Source of the DNA: Fusicatenibacter sp.
GTDB lineage: Bacteria; Bacillota; Clostridia; Lachnospirales; Lachnospiraceae
Assembly: GCA_022766945.1 (NCBI GenBank)
Contig: JALEOU010000081.1
Span: 1 to 64,000 of the forward strand
Direction of reading: 5' to 3'
Length of the DNA: 64,000 nt
How positions within the stretch are numbered: position 1 is the stretch's first letter; every line of letters starts with the position of its first letter. Both the position numbers and the translations under genes were made by a program. The notes beneath the pieces are model-generated. The model did not search any database. It was not told where the DNA came from and worked only from the letters and a program-made list of their open reading frames with translations. Positions 45,986-53,257 of the stretch are shown piece by piece.

Positions 45986-48060
45986 TCTCTTTTTTTCTCC
46001 TTTTTCACATGATAGAAATGAGCGCTGCGTGTTGTGCGTTCCACCAGGCCGTCCAGCAGGAACAAAAATCCGGGGAGCACAAACAAAACGATCGTCAATG
46101 ACAACAGGGTTCCTTTTCCAAGAAAAGTACCAAGCTGTGAGAGGATCCCGTGAGTGGAAATATACCCCAGCAAAAATCCTACCACAGCCATGACTGTTCC
46201 GGAGGTCAGAAGTGATGGGGTAACCGTGGCAATGGTTTTGATTATCGCGTCTCTCTTATCGTTTTTTTCTCTCCGTTCCATATACCGGTCCGTAAACAGA
46301 ATCGCATAGTCTACTGTTGCGCCAAGCTGTATCGAACTGATAATCAGGTATGCGATATAGAAAACCACCGAATCCATAAAGTACGGAATCGCCATATTAA
46401 TCCAGATAGCAGTTTCGATACTGAGCACCAGAATAACAGGGAGTGTAATCGAGCGCATCGTCAGCAGAAGTACCACAAAAACAGCACCGATCGCAATCAG
46501 GTTTACTTTCATCGTATCTGCTGTGATCGTATCCATCAGATCGTAGGTACTGACTCCTTCTCCTGCCAGATAATAAGCTCCCGGATAGTATTCATTCACG
46601 GTTTCTCTGATTGTTTCTACCAGTTCAAAGGTCTCTTCCCCTTCATAATCGGTCTCCACAGTCAGTACCATGCGGTTATAATCATCAGAAATCAGCTGTG
46701 AAAGCGTATCCTCTTCCAGATATTCCTTTGGGATCGAGGCACCCACGGTGTCTGTGTAGGAGATGATGCTGCTGACCTGCGAAATTTCATGAAGTGCATC
46801 CGAAAGCTGACGTTCCGCATCGGCATCACCATTCGGGATCAGCACAACATAGGTATCACATTTTCCAAATATATCCTCTACTGCCTGTGTATCCCGTCCC
46901 AGCTGGGTATTTCTTCCGAAGATTCGGGAAGATCCGTAATAATAAGAGTTGTGATTGGATGCAAGAAAGCCTGGTACCATGAGGATCACGCAGATGCAAG
47001 CCATCGGAATCATAATCCGGCTGACAAACCGGCCGAATTTATCAAATTCCGGCAGGAATTTTCTGTGATGCGTTTTCATCATCACCCTGTGCATCAGAAG
47101 AATCAGACATGGCATAAAGACGAAAACGGTAATCAGACTGATCGCAACTCCTTTTGCAAGCGCAATCCCGAGATCCGGTCCGATGCCAAACCGCATAAAC
47201 AAAAGTGCCAGAAATCCGATCACGGTGGTCAGTCCGCTGGAAAGAATCGAGGATGTCGATTTACACAAAGCATCCACCATCGCCGTTTTGGAATTTTCCT
47301 CCTTTATCAGACATTCCTCAAACCGATGAATCAAAAAAACAGAATAATCCAGTGAAACTGCCAGCTGCAGAACCGCTCCCGCTGCGTTTGTCACAAAAGA
47401 AATTTCCCCGAAAATCAGATTCAATCCGCTGTTAATTAAAATGGCAACTCCAAGACCCAAAAGAACGATGACCGGTTCAATCCAGGAAGTTGTCGTCAGA
47501 GTCAGAATCAAAAATACAATCAAAACCGCAAACACTGTAATTTTTCGAATCTGTCCGACTGTGCTTGTAGTTGCAACCGCACTTGACACGGCGTCACCAG
47601 TCATAGCATTCCCGTCTCCGATGACCGCCCGAATCTCATCGACTGCTTCAATTCTCTTTTTCTCCTCTATGGTAACGGTAAAAAGAGCTGTCTCATTTTT
47701 GTAACAAGCCTCCACTGCATCCTGATCCAGTGTCTCTAAGGGCTGATAGATATTAACCGCATCGTCCAGCCACATCACACTTGTCACACCGGTACATTCA
47801 GACAATTTTTCTTTATACTCCAGAGCCTCGGGGACTGAGACATTCCGCACCATAACTCTGGCATTTGGAATACCTCCGTCAAATTCTTCCTGCATTTTGT
47901 TCAGAGCTACCGTCGAGGGACTGTCATCCGGCAAATAATCTCTCATATCATAATTCACACTGACAAAGTTCTGAAGAATTCCGCAGATAATTGCTGCCGC
48001 AAGGAACGTAATTAAAATCTTTTTCGGATTGTTTACAATCCATGAGTAAAATTTGCGCAT
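45982..48060 (-). CDS. MMPL/RND-family membrane transporter
   Basis: A 692-residue transporter with 12 predicted helices in two halves: TM1 about 13-32, a large outer loop to about 160, then helices 2-6; a second outer loop about 380-520; then helices 8-12. Both halves have MMPL-like stretches (LDYSVFLIHRFEE near 245 and VDYAILFTDRYMERR near 587), whose Asp residues fit proton coupling. MMPL proteins move lipids, drugs or peptides. It is second in an operon of three genes and divergent from a TetR regulator. Start 48060; AAGGAG lies within the end of the upstream gene. Confidence 0.88.
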   Translation of the reverse strand: MRKFYSWIVNNPKKILITFLAAAIICGILQNFVSVNYDMRDYLPDDSPSTVALNKMQEEFDGGIPNARVMVRNVSVPEALEYKEKLSECTGVTSVMWLDDAVNIYQPLETLDQDAVEACYKNETALFTVTIEEKKRIEAVDEIRAVIGDGNAMTGDAVSSAVATTSTVGQIRKITVFAVLIVFLILTLTTTSWIEPVIVLLGLGVAILINSGLNLIFGEISFVTNAAGAVLQLAVSLDYSVFLIHRFEECLIKEENSKTAMVDALCKSTSSILSSGLTTVIGFLALLFMRFGIGPDLGIALAKGVAISLITVFVFMPCLILLMHRVMMKTHHRKFLPEFDKFGRFVSRIMIPMACICVILMVPGFLASNHNSYYYGSSRIFGRNTQLGRDTQAVEDIFGKCDTYVVLIPNGDADAERQLSDALHEISQVSSIISYTDTVGASIPKEYLEEDTLSQLISDDYNRMVLTVETDYEGEETFELVETIRETVNEYYPGAYYLAGEGVSTYDLMDTITADTMKVNLIAIGAVFVVLLLTMRSITLPVILVLSIETAIWINMAIPYFMDSVVFYIAYLIISSIQLGATVDYAILFTDRYMERREKNDKRDAIIKTIATVTPSLLTSGTVMAVVGFLLGYISTHGILSQLGTFLGKGTLLSLTIVLFVLPGFLFLLDGLVERTTRSAHFYHVKKEKKRE

Positions 48061-48067
48061 AATTTTG

Positions 48068-48304
48068 TCACTCCTTTTCCCTGGAACATGCAGCTCCTGT
48101 GATTTGAAACACCCCGCGTCCGTATTGGATCAGAAATGTCAGCAAAGAACATGTCATACTGCCCTCAAAAGGCCGCTGCTGTTTCAGGATTTCCATCCAG
48201 CCGCTCACATGACCCTGCTCAATAATGGCAAGCAGCTGTCCGTACCTGGTTCCGATCGGTGTCTTCATCCGTATATCATAAAACCATTGATTTTGTGCTG
48301 ACAT
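48068..48304 (-). CDS. Small hypothetical protein heading the MMPL operon
   Basis: A 78-residue protein, no signal peptide or membrane helix, with two beta-like stretches (WFYDIRMKTPIGTRYGQLL and GVFQITGAAC). AGGAGGAAAA precedes the ATG and the gene ends 7 bp before the MMPL start, so it is in the operon. I do not recognise the family. The middle (PFEGSMTCSLLTFL) changes character abruptly, which could mean a lost internal segment, but nothing here proves it. Confidence 0.6.
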   Translation of the reverse strand: MSAQNQWFYDIRMKTPIGTRYGQLLAIIEQGHVSGWMEILKQQRPFEGSMTCSLLTFLIQYGRGVFQITGAACSREKE

Positions 48305-48339
48305 GACATTTTCCTCCTATCCCTTTGCGTTCATGCGTT

Positions 48340-48367
48340 ATTATAGCGTCTCATGCTCCCCTGCAAA
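48340..48367 (-). promoter_or_regulatory. Promoter of the MMPL operon
   Basis: On the minus strand TTTGCA (48367-48362), 16 bp, TATAAT (48345-48340), about 35 bp before the first gene. Confidence 0.65.
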
Positions 48368-48397
48368 ACGGATAATCTGGCGCATTCATCCGAAAAT

Positions 48398-48474
48398 CAG
48401 ACAAACACGGAGAAATTGTCTGGGAAATAAAACAACTCTTGATCCATATTACAGACAAGTGTATATTAAATTGT
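48398..48474 (+). promoter_or_regulatory. Two TetR-type operators
   Basis: CAGACAA-N11-TTGTCTG (48398-48404 and 48416-48422) is a perfect inverted repeat. A second, weaker copy is CAGACAA at 48452-48458 with TTGT at 48471-48474. The first lies upstream of the MMPL promoter; the second covers the spacer and -10 of the TetR promoter (TTGATC 48439-48444, TATATT 48462-48467, spacer 17). Confidence 0.65.
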
Positions 48475-48481
48475 GGAGGTG

Positions 48482-49084
48482 ATGATTCTGAAACACGATA
48501 TAACGACCCTGAACACCAAAAGGGCACTGTCTTCCTCTCTGAAAAAACTGATGCAGCAAAAGCCCTTTTCCAAAATCACCGTCAGCAATCTGATTTCCGA
48601 CAGCGGTCTGAATCGAAATACATTTTATTATCACTTTGAGGACATCTATGCTCTGCTCCGCTGGACACTGGAGCAGGAAGCGATTGAAGTCGTACGCCAG
48701 TTTGATCTGATGGTAGACTACGAGGATGCAATCCGTTTTGTGCTTGATTATCTGCAGGCCAACAACGCAATGCTGAAAAACATTTATGATTCTCTGGGAA
48801 GGGATGAACTGAAAAGATTCTTCTACAATGATTTTATCGGCATCACCAAATCAATCATTGAGGATATTGATGAGGCACAGGAAATCGGCGCCCCTGCAGA
48901 ATTTAAAAGTTTTCTTTCCATGTTTTGTACGGAGGCTCTTGCGGGTATTCTTCTCGAAGCGATCACAGAGAAAATGCCGCAAAACCATGAAGCTATCATT
49001 TCCAACATAACCATTGTGATTACCTATGGCATTCCGGCTTCTCTTAAAGCTGCCGTGCAAAAGGAGACGGAACAGATCCGTTAA
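48482..49084 (+). CDS. TetR-family transcriptional regulator
   Basis: A 200-residue regulator with an N-terminal TetR helix-turn-helix (KITVSNLISDSGLNRNTFYYHF, residues about 30-50) and a C-terminal ligand domain of the TetR_C_7/DhaS-like kind. Divergent from the MMPL operon, which it probably represses. The start is uncertain: GGAGG is only 2 bp before ATG 48482; GTG 48473 and GTG 48479 are in frame, and the predicted transcript begins near 48474. The next conserved residues (LKHDITTLNTKRAL) follow directly. Confidence 0.85.
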   Translation: MILKHDITTLNTKRALSSSLKKLMQQKPFSKITVSNLISDSGLNRNTFYYHFEDIYALLRWTLEQEAIEVVRQFDLMVDYEDAIRFVLDYLQANNAMLKNIYDSLGRDELKRFFYNDFIGITKSIIEDIDEAQEIGAPAEFKSFLSMFCTEALAGILLEAITEKMPQNHEAIISNITIVITYGIPASLKAAVQKETEQIR

Positions 49085-49098
49085 GGGAATATGGGACA

Positions 49099-49174
49099 GG
49101 CTGCATTTTTTACCTCTGCAGCCGCATAAAAAAACGGTAACTATTCTGCTGCCTGCTGAATATAGTTACCGTTT
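49099..49174 (+). terminator. Tandem hairpins ending the TetR gene
   Basis: GGCTGCA/TGCAGCC (49099-49105, 49117-49123), followed by a perfect 13-bp stem AAACGGTAACTAT/ATAGTTACCGTTT (49132-49144, 49162-49174) and TCTTCTG. The second hairpin is also flanked by an A run, so it can stop minus-strand transcripts. Confidence 0.7.
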
Positions 49175-49209
49175 CTTCTGTCATTCACTATAAAAGTCCC
49201 GGACAGCAG

Positions 49210-49378
49210 CCATGTGACGGAGCATGCTTGCATGCGCAGACACATGGATATTGGACGGGCTGGCCCGTATGAGCAAGCAGGCCGATAGGCCGGATTGCGA
49301 ATATGGGTAGCGATTGTTGGAGCACGAAGTGCGGAACAATCGATTTTTATTCTTGGTGATGTCTGTGTAAGCAGACAT
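49210..49378. ncRNA. Structured noncoding element of four hairpins
   Basis: Four hairpins in 170 bp: 49210-49247 (CCATGTG/CACATGG with inner GCATG/CATGC); 49264-49307 (CCCGTAT/ATATGGG, then GA/GA, GCAA/TTGC and GGCC-GATA-GGCC); 49311-49342 (CGATTGTT/AACAATCG capped by GCAC-GAA-GTGC); and 49359-49378 (ATGTCTG/CAGACAT). No gene fits and the region is locally GC-richer. It is either an interspersed repeat or a structured RNA in the 3' region of the nitroreductase transcript. Strand unknown. Confidence 0.5.
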
Positions 49379-49384
49379 TTCCGT

Positions 49385-49963
49385 TTAGTTTAAAAGCTCT
49401 TCCTCCAGGGATCGTTTCGGAACATAATGATGGTCCTTTTCATCGCGATAATAATTTGTATTTCCATCTTCCGGAACATCTACAAGCGTAATCTCTTCCG
49501 CAGGTTTTCCAAGTGCCACAATCAGCAGCGGACGAATCTTTTCTTCGAGCTGCAGCTTTTTTTGTACCTCTCCGGCCGTAAAATTCCCGATCATACATCC
49601 GCCAAGTCCCTGCTCGACCGCAGAAAGCAGCATAGTCTGAGCTACAATTCCTACATCTTTCTGATAACGGTTCAGATTTTCATCCATGGAAGTATCCTGG
49701 CAGATTACAATAAAAGCCGTCGGACGTTTCCCAGGATGGGGAAGATCCAGTTCCGGAAGAGCTCTTGCCCATCTGGTCATGGACTGGATCAAATCGACCT
49801 GCTCCTTCTCCCACGCAATGTAGTATTTCAATGGCTGCTTATTCACACTGGAAGGACAAAGGCGGGCACAGTCTACCAGTTCCACAAGCGTTTCTCTGGA
49901 AATTCTGCAATTCTCATCATACCCACGGTAACTGCGGTTTTTTCTTACCAATTCCTTTATCAT
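49385..49963 (-). CDS. Nitroreductase family protein
   Basis: A 192-residue flavoprotein oxidoreductase with KNRSYRGYDE (residues 6-15), ARLCPSSVNKQPLKYYIAW (FMN contacts, about 32-50) and GLGGCMIGNF (about 120). Typical length for the family. ATG 49963 follows AAGGAGG. It lies 90 bp downstream of the MBL-fold gene on the same strand. The gap holds a 32-nt hairpin, and a similar hairpin follows its own 3' end. Substrate unknown. Confidence 0.87.
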   Translation of the reverse strand: MIKELVRKNRSYRGYDENCRISRETLVELVDCARLCPSSVNKQPLKYYIAWEKEQVDLIQSMTRWARALPELDLPHPGKRPTAFIVICQDTSMDENLNRYQKDVGIVAQTMLLSAVEQGLGGCMIGNFTAGEVQKKLQLEEKIRPLLIVALGKPAEEITLVDVPEDGNTNYYRDEKDHHYVPKRSLEEELLN

Positions 49964-50000
49964 ACGTTTCCTCCTTACTCTGTTTAGATATATAAGCCGC

Positions 50001-50032
50001 CGATTTTGAGAGTGCAAAGCACGAAAAAATCG
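50001..50032. repeat. 32-nt hairpin, relative of the one at 49311-49342
   Basis: CGATTTT/AAAATCG closing a GTGC-AAA-GCAC cap. It has the same length and plan as 49311-49342, with 22 of 32 positions identical. It lies 22 bp after the stop of the MBL-fold gene. Confidence 0.55.
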
Positions 50033-50053
50033 ACGTCAGGTTCGTTTGTCGGG

Positions 50054-50686
50054 TTACAGCTTTAAAACAGTCCGAATAGATGGATTTACCTGTTTGGAAA
50101 ACTCATCGCCTGCACTCTGGGGGCCGACAACACTTCCGTAATGCGTCGGTATTGCATATCTGGGATGGATTTTGTTCACAAAGAGCGCTGCTTTCTCCGG
50201 ATTCATCGTATAAGTTCCTCCCACCGGAACCAGAGCTACATCGCACGATACCGTTTCATTGTCCTTGTTCTGATCCGTATCACCTGCGACATAATAGCAT
50301 CTTCCGTTTTGTTTCAGTAAATAGCCAACCCAGCCGCTGGATTTCGGATGAAACGGCTTCAAATTATTGTAAGCAGGTACCGTCTCCAGCATAAGAGAAC
50401 CGATCGTAAGCTTGTCCCGCGGTGCAACGCTGCGGATCCGATTTCCAAATTCGCTCAGTTTCTTCTTTGCATCCTGTTCCATCTTTTCCGGTACTATAAG
50501 AACAGAGTCTGGCTTTTGTACTTTTCTGATATCCTCCGGCGAAAAATGATCATAATGATCATGCGTAATACAGATAACATCTGCATCATGATATTCCTTT
50601 TCTACCCGAAAAGGATCTACATAGACAATCTGTTCCCCGGTAATACGGATACTGCTGTGAATGAGAACTTCTATTTCCTCAAGCAT
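50054..50686 (-). CDS. MBL-fold metal-dependent hydrolase (UPF0173-like)
   Basis: A 210-residue metallo-beta-lactamase-fold protein with CITHDHYDHFS (metal ligands, about 39-46), the later His/Asp in YYVAGDTDQN, and IPTHYGSVVG. It is of the compact 'L-ascorbate-6-phosphate lactonase/UPF0173-like' form. No signal peptide. CAGGAGGAC precedes the ATG. Possibly co-transcribed with the following nitroreductase. Substrate unknown. Confidence 0.85.
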   Translation of the reverse strand: MLEEIEVLIHSSIRITGEQIVYVDPFRVEKEYHDADVICITHDHYDHFSPEDIRKVQKPDSVLIVPEKMEQDAKKKLSEFGNRIRSVAPRDKLTIGSLMLETVPAYNNLKPFHPKSSGWVGYLLKQNGRCYYVAGDTDQNKDNETVSCDVALVPVGGTYTMNPEKAALFVNKIHPRYAIPTHYGSVVGPQSAGDEFSKQVNPSIRTVLKL

Positions 50687-50718
50687 TTTTTGTCCTCCTG
50701 TCTTTTTTCAAAAAGGGG

Positions 50719-50747
50719 TTGACTTATTTTGGATTTCAAAGTATTCT
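50719..50747 (+). promoter_or_regulatory. Promoter of the nitronate monooxygenase-like gene
   Basis: TTGACT (50719-50724), 17 bp, TATTCT (50742-50747), about 85 bp before the start. Confidence 0.55.
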
Positions 50748-50833
50748 ATATCTGGTTTTAATTACTACGTGTTAAAGTCTTCGATTTTTTATGATCTTGT
50801 TTTTTACTTCAATTGCAAAGGAGGATATTTCCC

Positions 50834-51895
50834 ATGAGCTTACCACCACTTCAAATCGGCAGTCTTACCGCTTCCATTCCCATCATTCAGGGTGGAATGG
50901 GAGTCGGAATCAGTCTCTCTTCTCTTGCAGGCGCAGTCGCAAAAGAAGGCGGTATCGGCGTGATCTCAGCAGCACAGCCCGGATTTTTGGAACCGGATTT
51001 TGCAGTCAATCCCTTAGCGGCAAATCTGAGGGCTCTCACAAAACACATCCGGCGTGCAAAGGAAATATCCAACGGCGGAATCATCGGAGTCAACATTATG
51101 TGCGCCCTGTCCCATTATGAAGATTATGTCCGCTGCTGCATCGAAAACGGAGCTGATCTGATTATCTCAGGCGCCGGGCTTCCCAGCGAACTGCCAAAAT
51201 ATACCTCGGGCAGTTCCATCCTGATTGCCCCCATTGTATCCCCTCCAAGAACCGCGAAAGTTCTGCTGCGCCTCTGGGATCTCCACTATCAGAGGGTACC
51301 TGATCTGGTGGTCATCGAAGGACCGAAAGCAGGCGGACACTTAGGATACAGCCCGGAATCGGTAGCTGCCTATGCAGATACCGGATATGACATGGAAATC
51401 CTTGAAATACTTCAGATCGTTAAAACTTATGAGAAGAAATATTCCCGTTCCATCCCTGTCGTCTTCGCCGGAGGTGTTTTTGACCGAAAAGATATTGATC
51501 ATTATCTTTCCCTCGGCTGCGCAGGTGTGCAGATGGCCACCCGTTTCGTTGTGACAGAAGAATGCGATGCTGATCCCAGATATAAACAAGCCTATCTGGA
51601 CGCATCCCGGGAAGACATTACCCTGATTCACAGTCCCGTCGGCATGCCCGGACGTGCCATTCGGAATCCGTTCCTGAAAGAGCGGGAAACAGAACGGGAA
51701 AAAATCACTCACTGCTATCAGTGTCTGAAAAAGTGTGACAAAACCTCCATTCCCTACTGCATAACCACAGCGCTGACCCGTGCCGCCCAGGGTGATGTGG
51801 ATCATGCGCTGCTGTTCTGCGGTGAAAATGCATGGCGCCTGAACCAAATGACAACCGTACATGACCTGATGCAGGAACTTTCAACCGACATCTGA
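50834..51895 (+). CDS. Nitronate monooxygenase / FabK-like flavin oxidoreductase
   Basis: A 353-residue FMN TIM barrel of the 2-nitropropane dioxygenase family. IQGGMGVGISLSSLAGAVA (about 18-36), EGPKAGGHLGY (about 163-173) and FAGGVFDRKDIDHYLSLGC with GVQMATRFV form the flavin site. The C-terminus carries a Cys-rich motif C-x2-C-x3-C-x7-C (about 298-313), which could hold a metal or iron-sulfur cluster. ATG 50834 follows AGGAGG. Related clostridial proteins oxidise nitronates or reduce enoyl-ACP; no fatty-acid genes are near. Actual role unsettled. Confidence 0.85.
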   Translation: MSLPPLQIGSLTASIPIIQGGMGVGISLSSLAGAVAKEGGIGVISAAQPGFLEPDFAVNPLAANLRALTKHIRRAKEISNGGIIGVNIMCALSHYEDYVRCCIENGADLIISGAGLPSELPKYTSGSSILIAPIVSPPRTAKVLLRLWDLHYQRVPDLVVIEGPKAGGHLGYSPESVAAYADTGYDMEILEILQIVKTYEKKYSRSIPVVFAGGVFDRKDIDHYLSLGCAGVQMATRFVVTEECDADPRYKQAYLDASREDITLIHSPVGMPGRAIRNPFLKERETEREKITHCYQCLKKCDKTSIPYCITTALTRAAQGDVDHALLFCGENAWRLNQMTTVHDLMQELSTDI

Positions 51896-51910
51896 TCATA
51901 CGTTCCAAAA

Positions 51911-51944
51911 GGCGGACAGCGAATTCATTCAGCCGCTGTCCGTC
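51911..51944 (-). terminator. Terminator between the oxidoreductase and a small gene
   Basis: GGCGGACAGCG pairs with CGCTGTCCGTC around a 12-nt loop; on the minus strand TTTTGG follows. The hairpin touches the stop codon of the gene at 51943. Confidence 0.75.
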
Positions 51945-52161
51945 AGTATTCTGTCGTCACATCCTCTTTGCTGATGTGATAAGTCTCCAGAAAGGAACGG
52001 TAATCCTTCTCATCACGGATCACCATAATTTCTTCAAACTTCCCTGTCTCAAGATTCTTAAAACCAGCCACTTTCTCACCCGTACAGATACTGCTCCTGA
52101 TCATCGGCTTCTGAACTTTTGGATCATAAGAACTACCCGGTTTCTTTCTGCGTCCAAACAA
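51943..52161 (-). CDS. Small conserved clostridial protein of unknown function
   Basis: A 72-residue soluble protein: a basic N-terminus (FGRRKKPGSSYD), then QKPMIRSSICTGEKVAGFKNLETGKF and an acidic end. From memory, similar proteins in gut Clostridia are sometimes labelled 'aspartate dehydrogenase', though they are far too short; I give no function. It begins with TTG (52161) and a GAGG site 8 bp upstream. Expression is under a promoter with a palindrome between its two boxes (52194-52222). Confidence 0.75.
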   Translation of the reverse strand: MFGRRKKPGSSYDPKVQKPMIRSSICTGEKVAGFKNLETGKFEEIMVIRDEKDYRSFLETYHISKEDVTTEY

Positions 52162-52193
52162 AAAAATCGCCTCTCTTCCCTGATTTTATCTCT

Positions 52194-52222
52194 ATCATAC
52201 CTGATTTTCCGATCAGGTACAA
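52194..52222 (-). promoter_or_regulatory. Promoter with embedded palindromic operator
   Basis: On the minus strand TTGTAC (52222-52217), 17 bp, TATGAT (52199-52194). The inverted repeat TACCTGAT-N6-ATCAGGTA (52198-52219) fills the spacer and touches both hexamers, so a bound regulator should block it. The LysR protein encoded 87 bp away is one candidate binder. Confidence 0.65.
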
Positions 52223-52305
52223 GAAAAATCTCACAGCCGCATATTGCAGAACTTTTTTCCTTGTGGTAGCATAATTCTTATCAAACTTCATAAGAGGTAC
52301 TTATT

Positions 52306-53190
52306 ATGGATATCAATTACGAACTTTACAAAGTTTTCTATTATGTAGCTACTACACTTAGCTTTTCCGAGGCTTCCAAGCAGTTGTTCATTTCCCAGTC
52401 TGCTGTCAGCCAGTCTGTCAAGGTATTGGAGAAAAAGCTTGGGATCACTTTGTTTATCCGAAGCACGAAACGGGTTGCACTGACACCGGAAGGTGAAACA
52501 CTGCTGCGTCATGTGGAGCCTGCCATTAATCTGATTTCCCGCGGGGAAGCACAGATTATGGAAGCCGGTACGCTTGGCGGCGGCCAGTTGCGCATCGGTG
52601 CCAGCGACACCATCTGCCGCTATTTTCTTGTGCCGTATCTGAACCGTTTTCATCGTACCTGGCCAAATGTACACATCAAGGTAACCAATCAGACCTCTAC
52701 CCAATGTGTCGATCTGCTGGAATCCGGCCAGGTAGACTTTATCGTAACCAACTATCCAAATTCCCATCTTTCCAGCCAGCTGACGATGACCCCGATTCAT
52801 ACCTTTCAGGATGTGTTCATCGCAAATGCTGAATACTATCCGCAGCTAAAAAACCGGCCGGTTCATCTTCGTGAACTTTTAAACTATCCGATTCTCATGC
52901 TGGACCGGAAAAGTACGACCAGCGAATTTCTGCACAGCCAGTTTCAACGTTTTCAGCTGGATCTGGTTCCGGAAATTGAGCTTGGAAGCAATGATCTTCT
53001 GATTGATCTGGCCAGCATCGGGCTTGGGATCGCATTCGTGCCGGATTACTGCCTGACACGTGAAACTTCCGTTTTCCGGCTGGATATCGTGGAAGAACTT
53101 CCCATACGACAGCTCGTCATCGCCCACAGCTCTCATCTTCCGATTCCTCAGGCTGCAAGAGAATTTATGGAAATGCTTCCGGAAGAATAA
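52306..53190 (+). CDS. LysR-family transcriptional regulator
   Basis: A 294-residue regulator with an N-terminal helix-turn-helix (LSFSEASKQLFISQSAVSQSVKVLEKKLG, residues about 15-43; shown here in outline) and a C-terminal substrate-binding domain (GQLRIGASDTICRYFLVPYL at about 93). Divergent from the small gene at 51943. The effector is unknown. AAGAGG precedes the ATG. It ends at a shared terminator facing the flotillin-like gene. Confidence 0.88.
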   Translation: MDINYELYKVFYYVATTLSFSEASKQLFISQSAVSQSVKVLEKKLGITLFIRSTKRVALTPEGETLLRHVEPAINLISRGEAQIMEAGTLGGGQLRIGASDTICRYFLVPYLNRFHRTWPNVHIKVTNQTSTQCVDLLESGQVDFIVTNYPNSHLSSQLTMTPIHTFQDVFIANAEYYPQLKNRPVHLRELLNYPILMLDRKSTTSEFLHSQFQRFQLDLVPEIELGSNDLLIDLASIGLGIAFVPDYCLTRETSVFRLDIVEELPIRQLVIAHSSHLPIPQAAREFMEMLPEE

Positions 53191-53193
53191 CCT

Positions 53194-53240
53194 GGCATCA
53201 AAAAAAGCACGGGCAAAAAGCCCATGCCTTTTTTGATGCC
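53194..53240. terminator. Bidirectional terminator between the LysR and flotillin-like genes
   Basis: GGCATCAAAAAA...GGGC and GCCC...TTTTTTGATGCC form a long stem with two mismatches across AAAAA. Confidence 0.8.
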
Positions 53241-53257
53241 GATTCTGTTCGTTTCTT

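Noticed and set aside
49084..49385. Remnant of an insertion sequence between the TetR and nitroreductase genes
   Set aside because: No transposase fragment, target duplication or matching terminal repeats; only nested hairpins are present.
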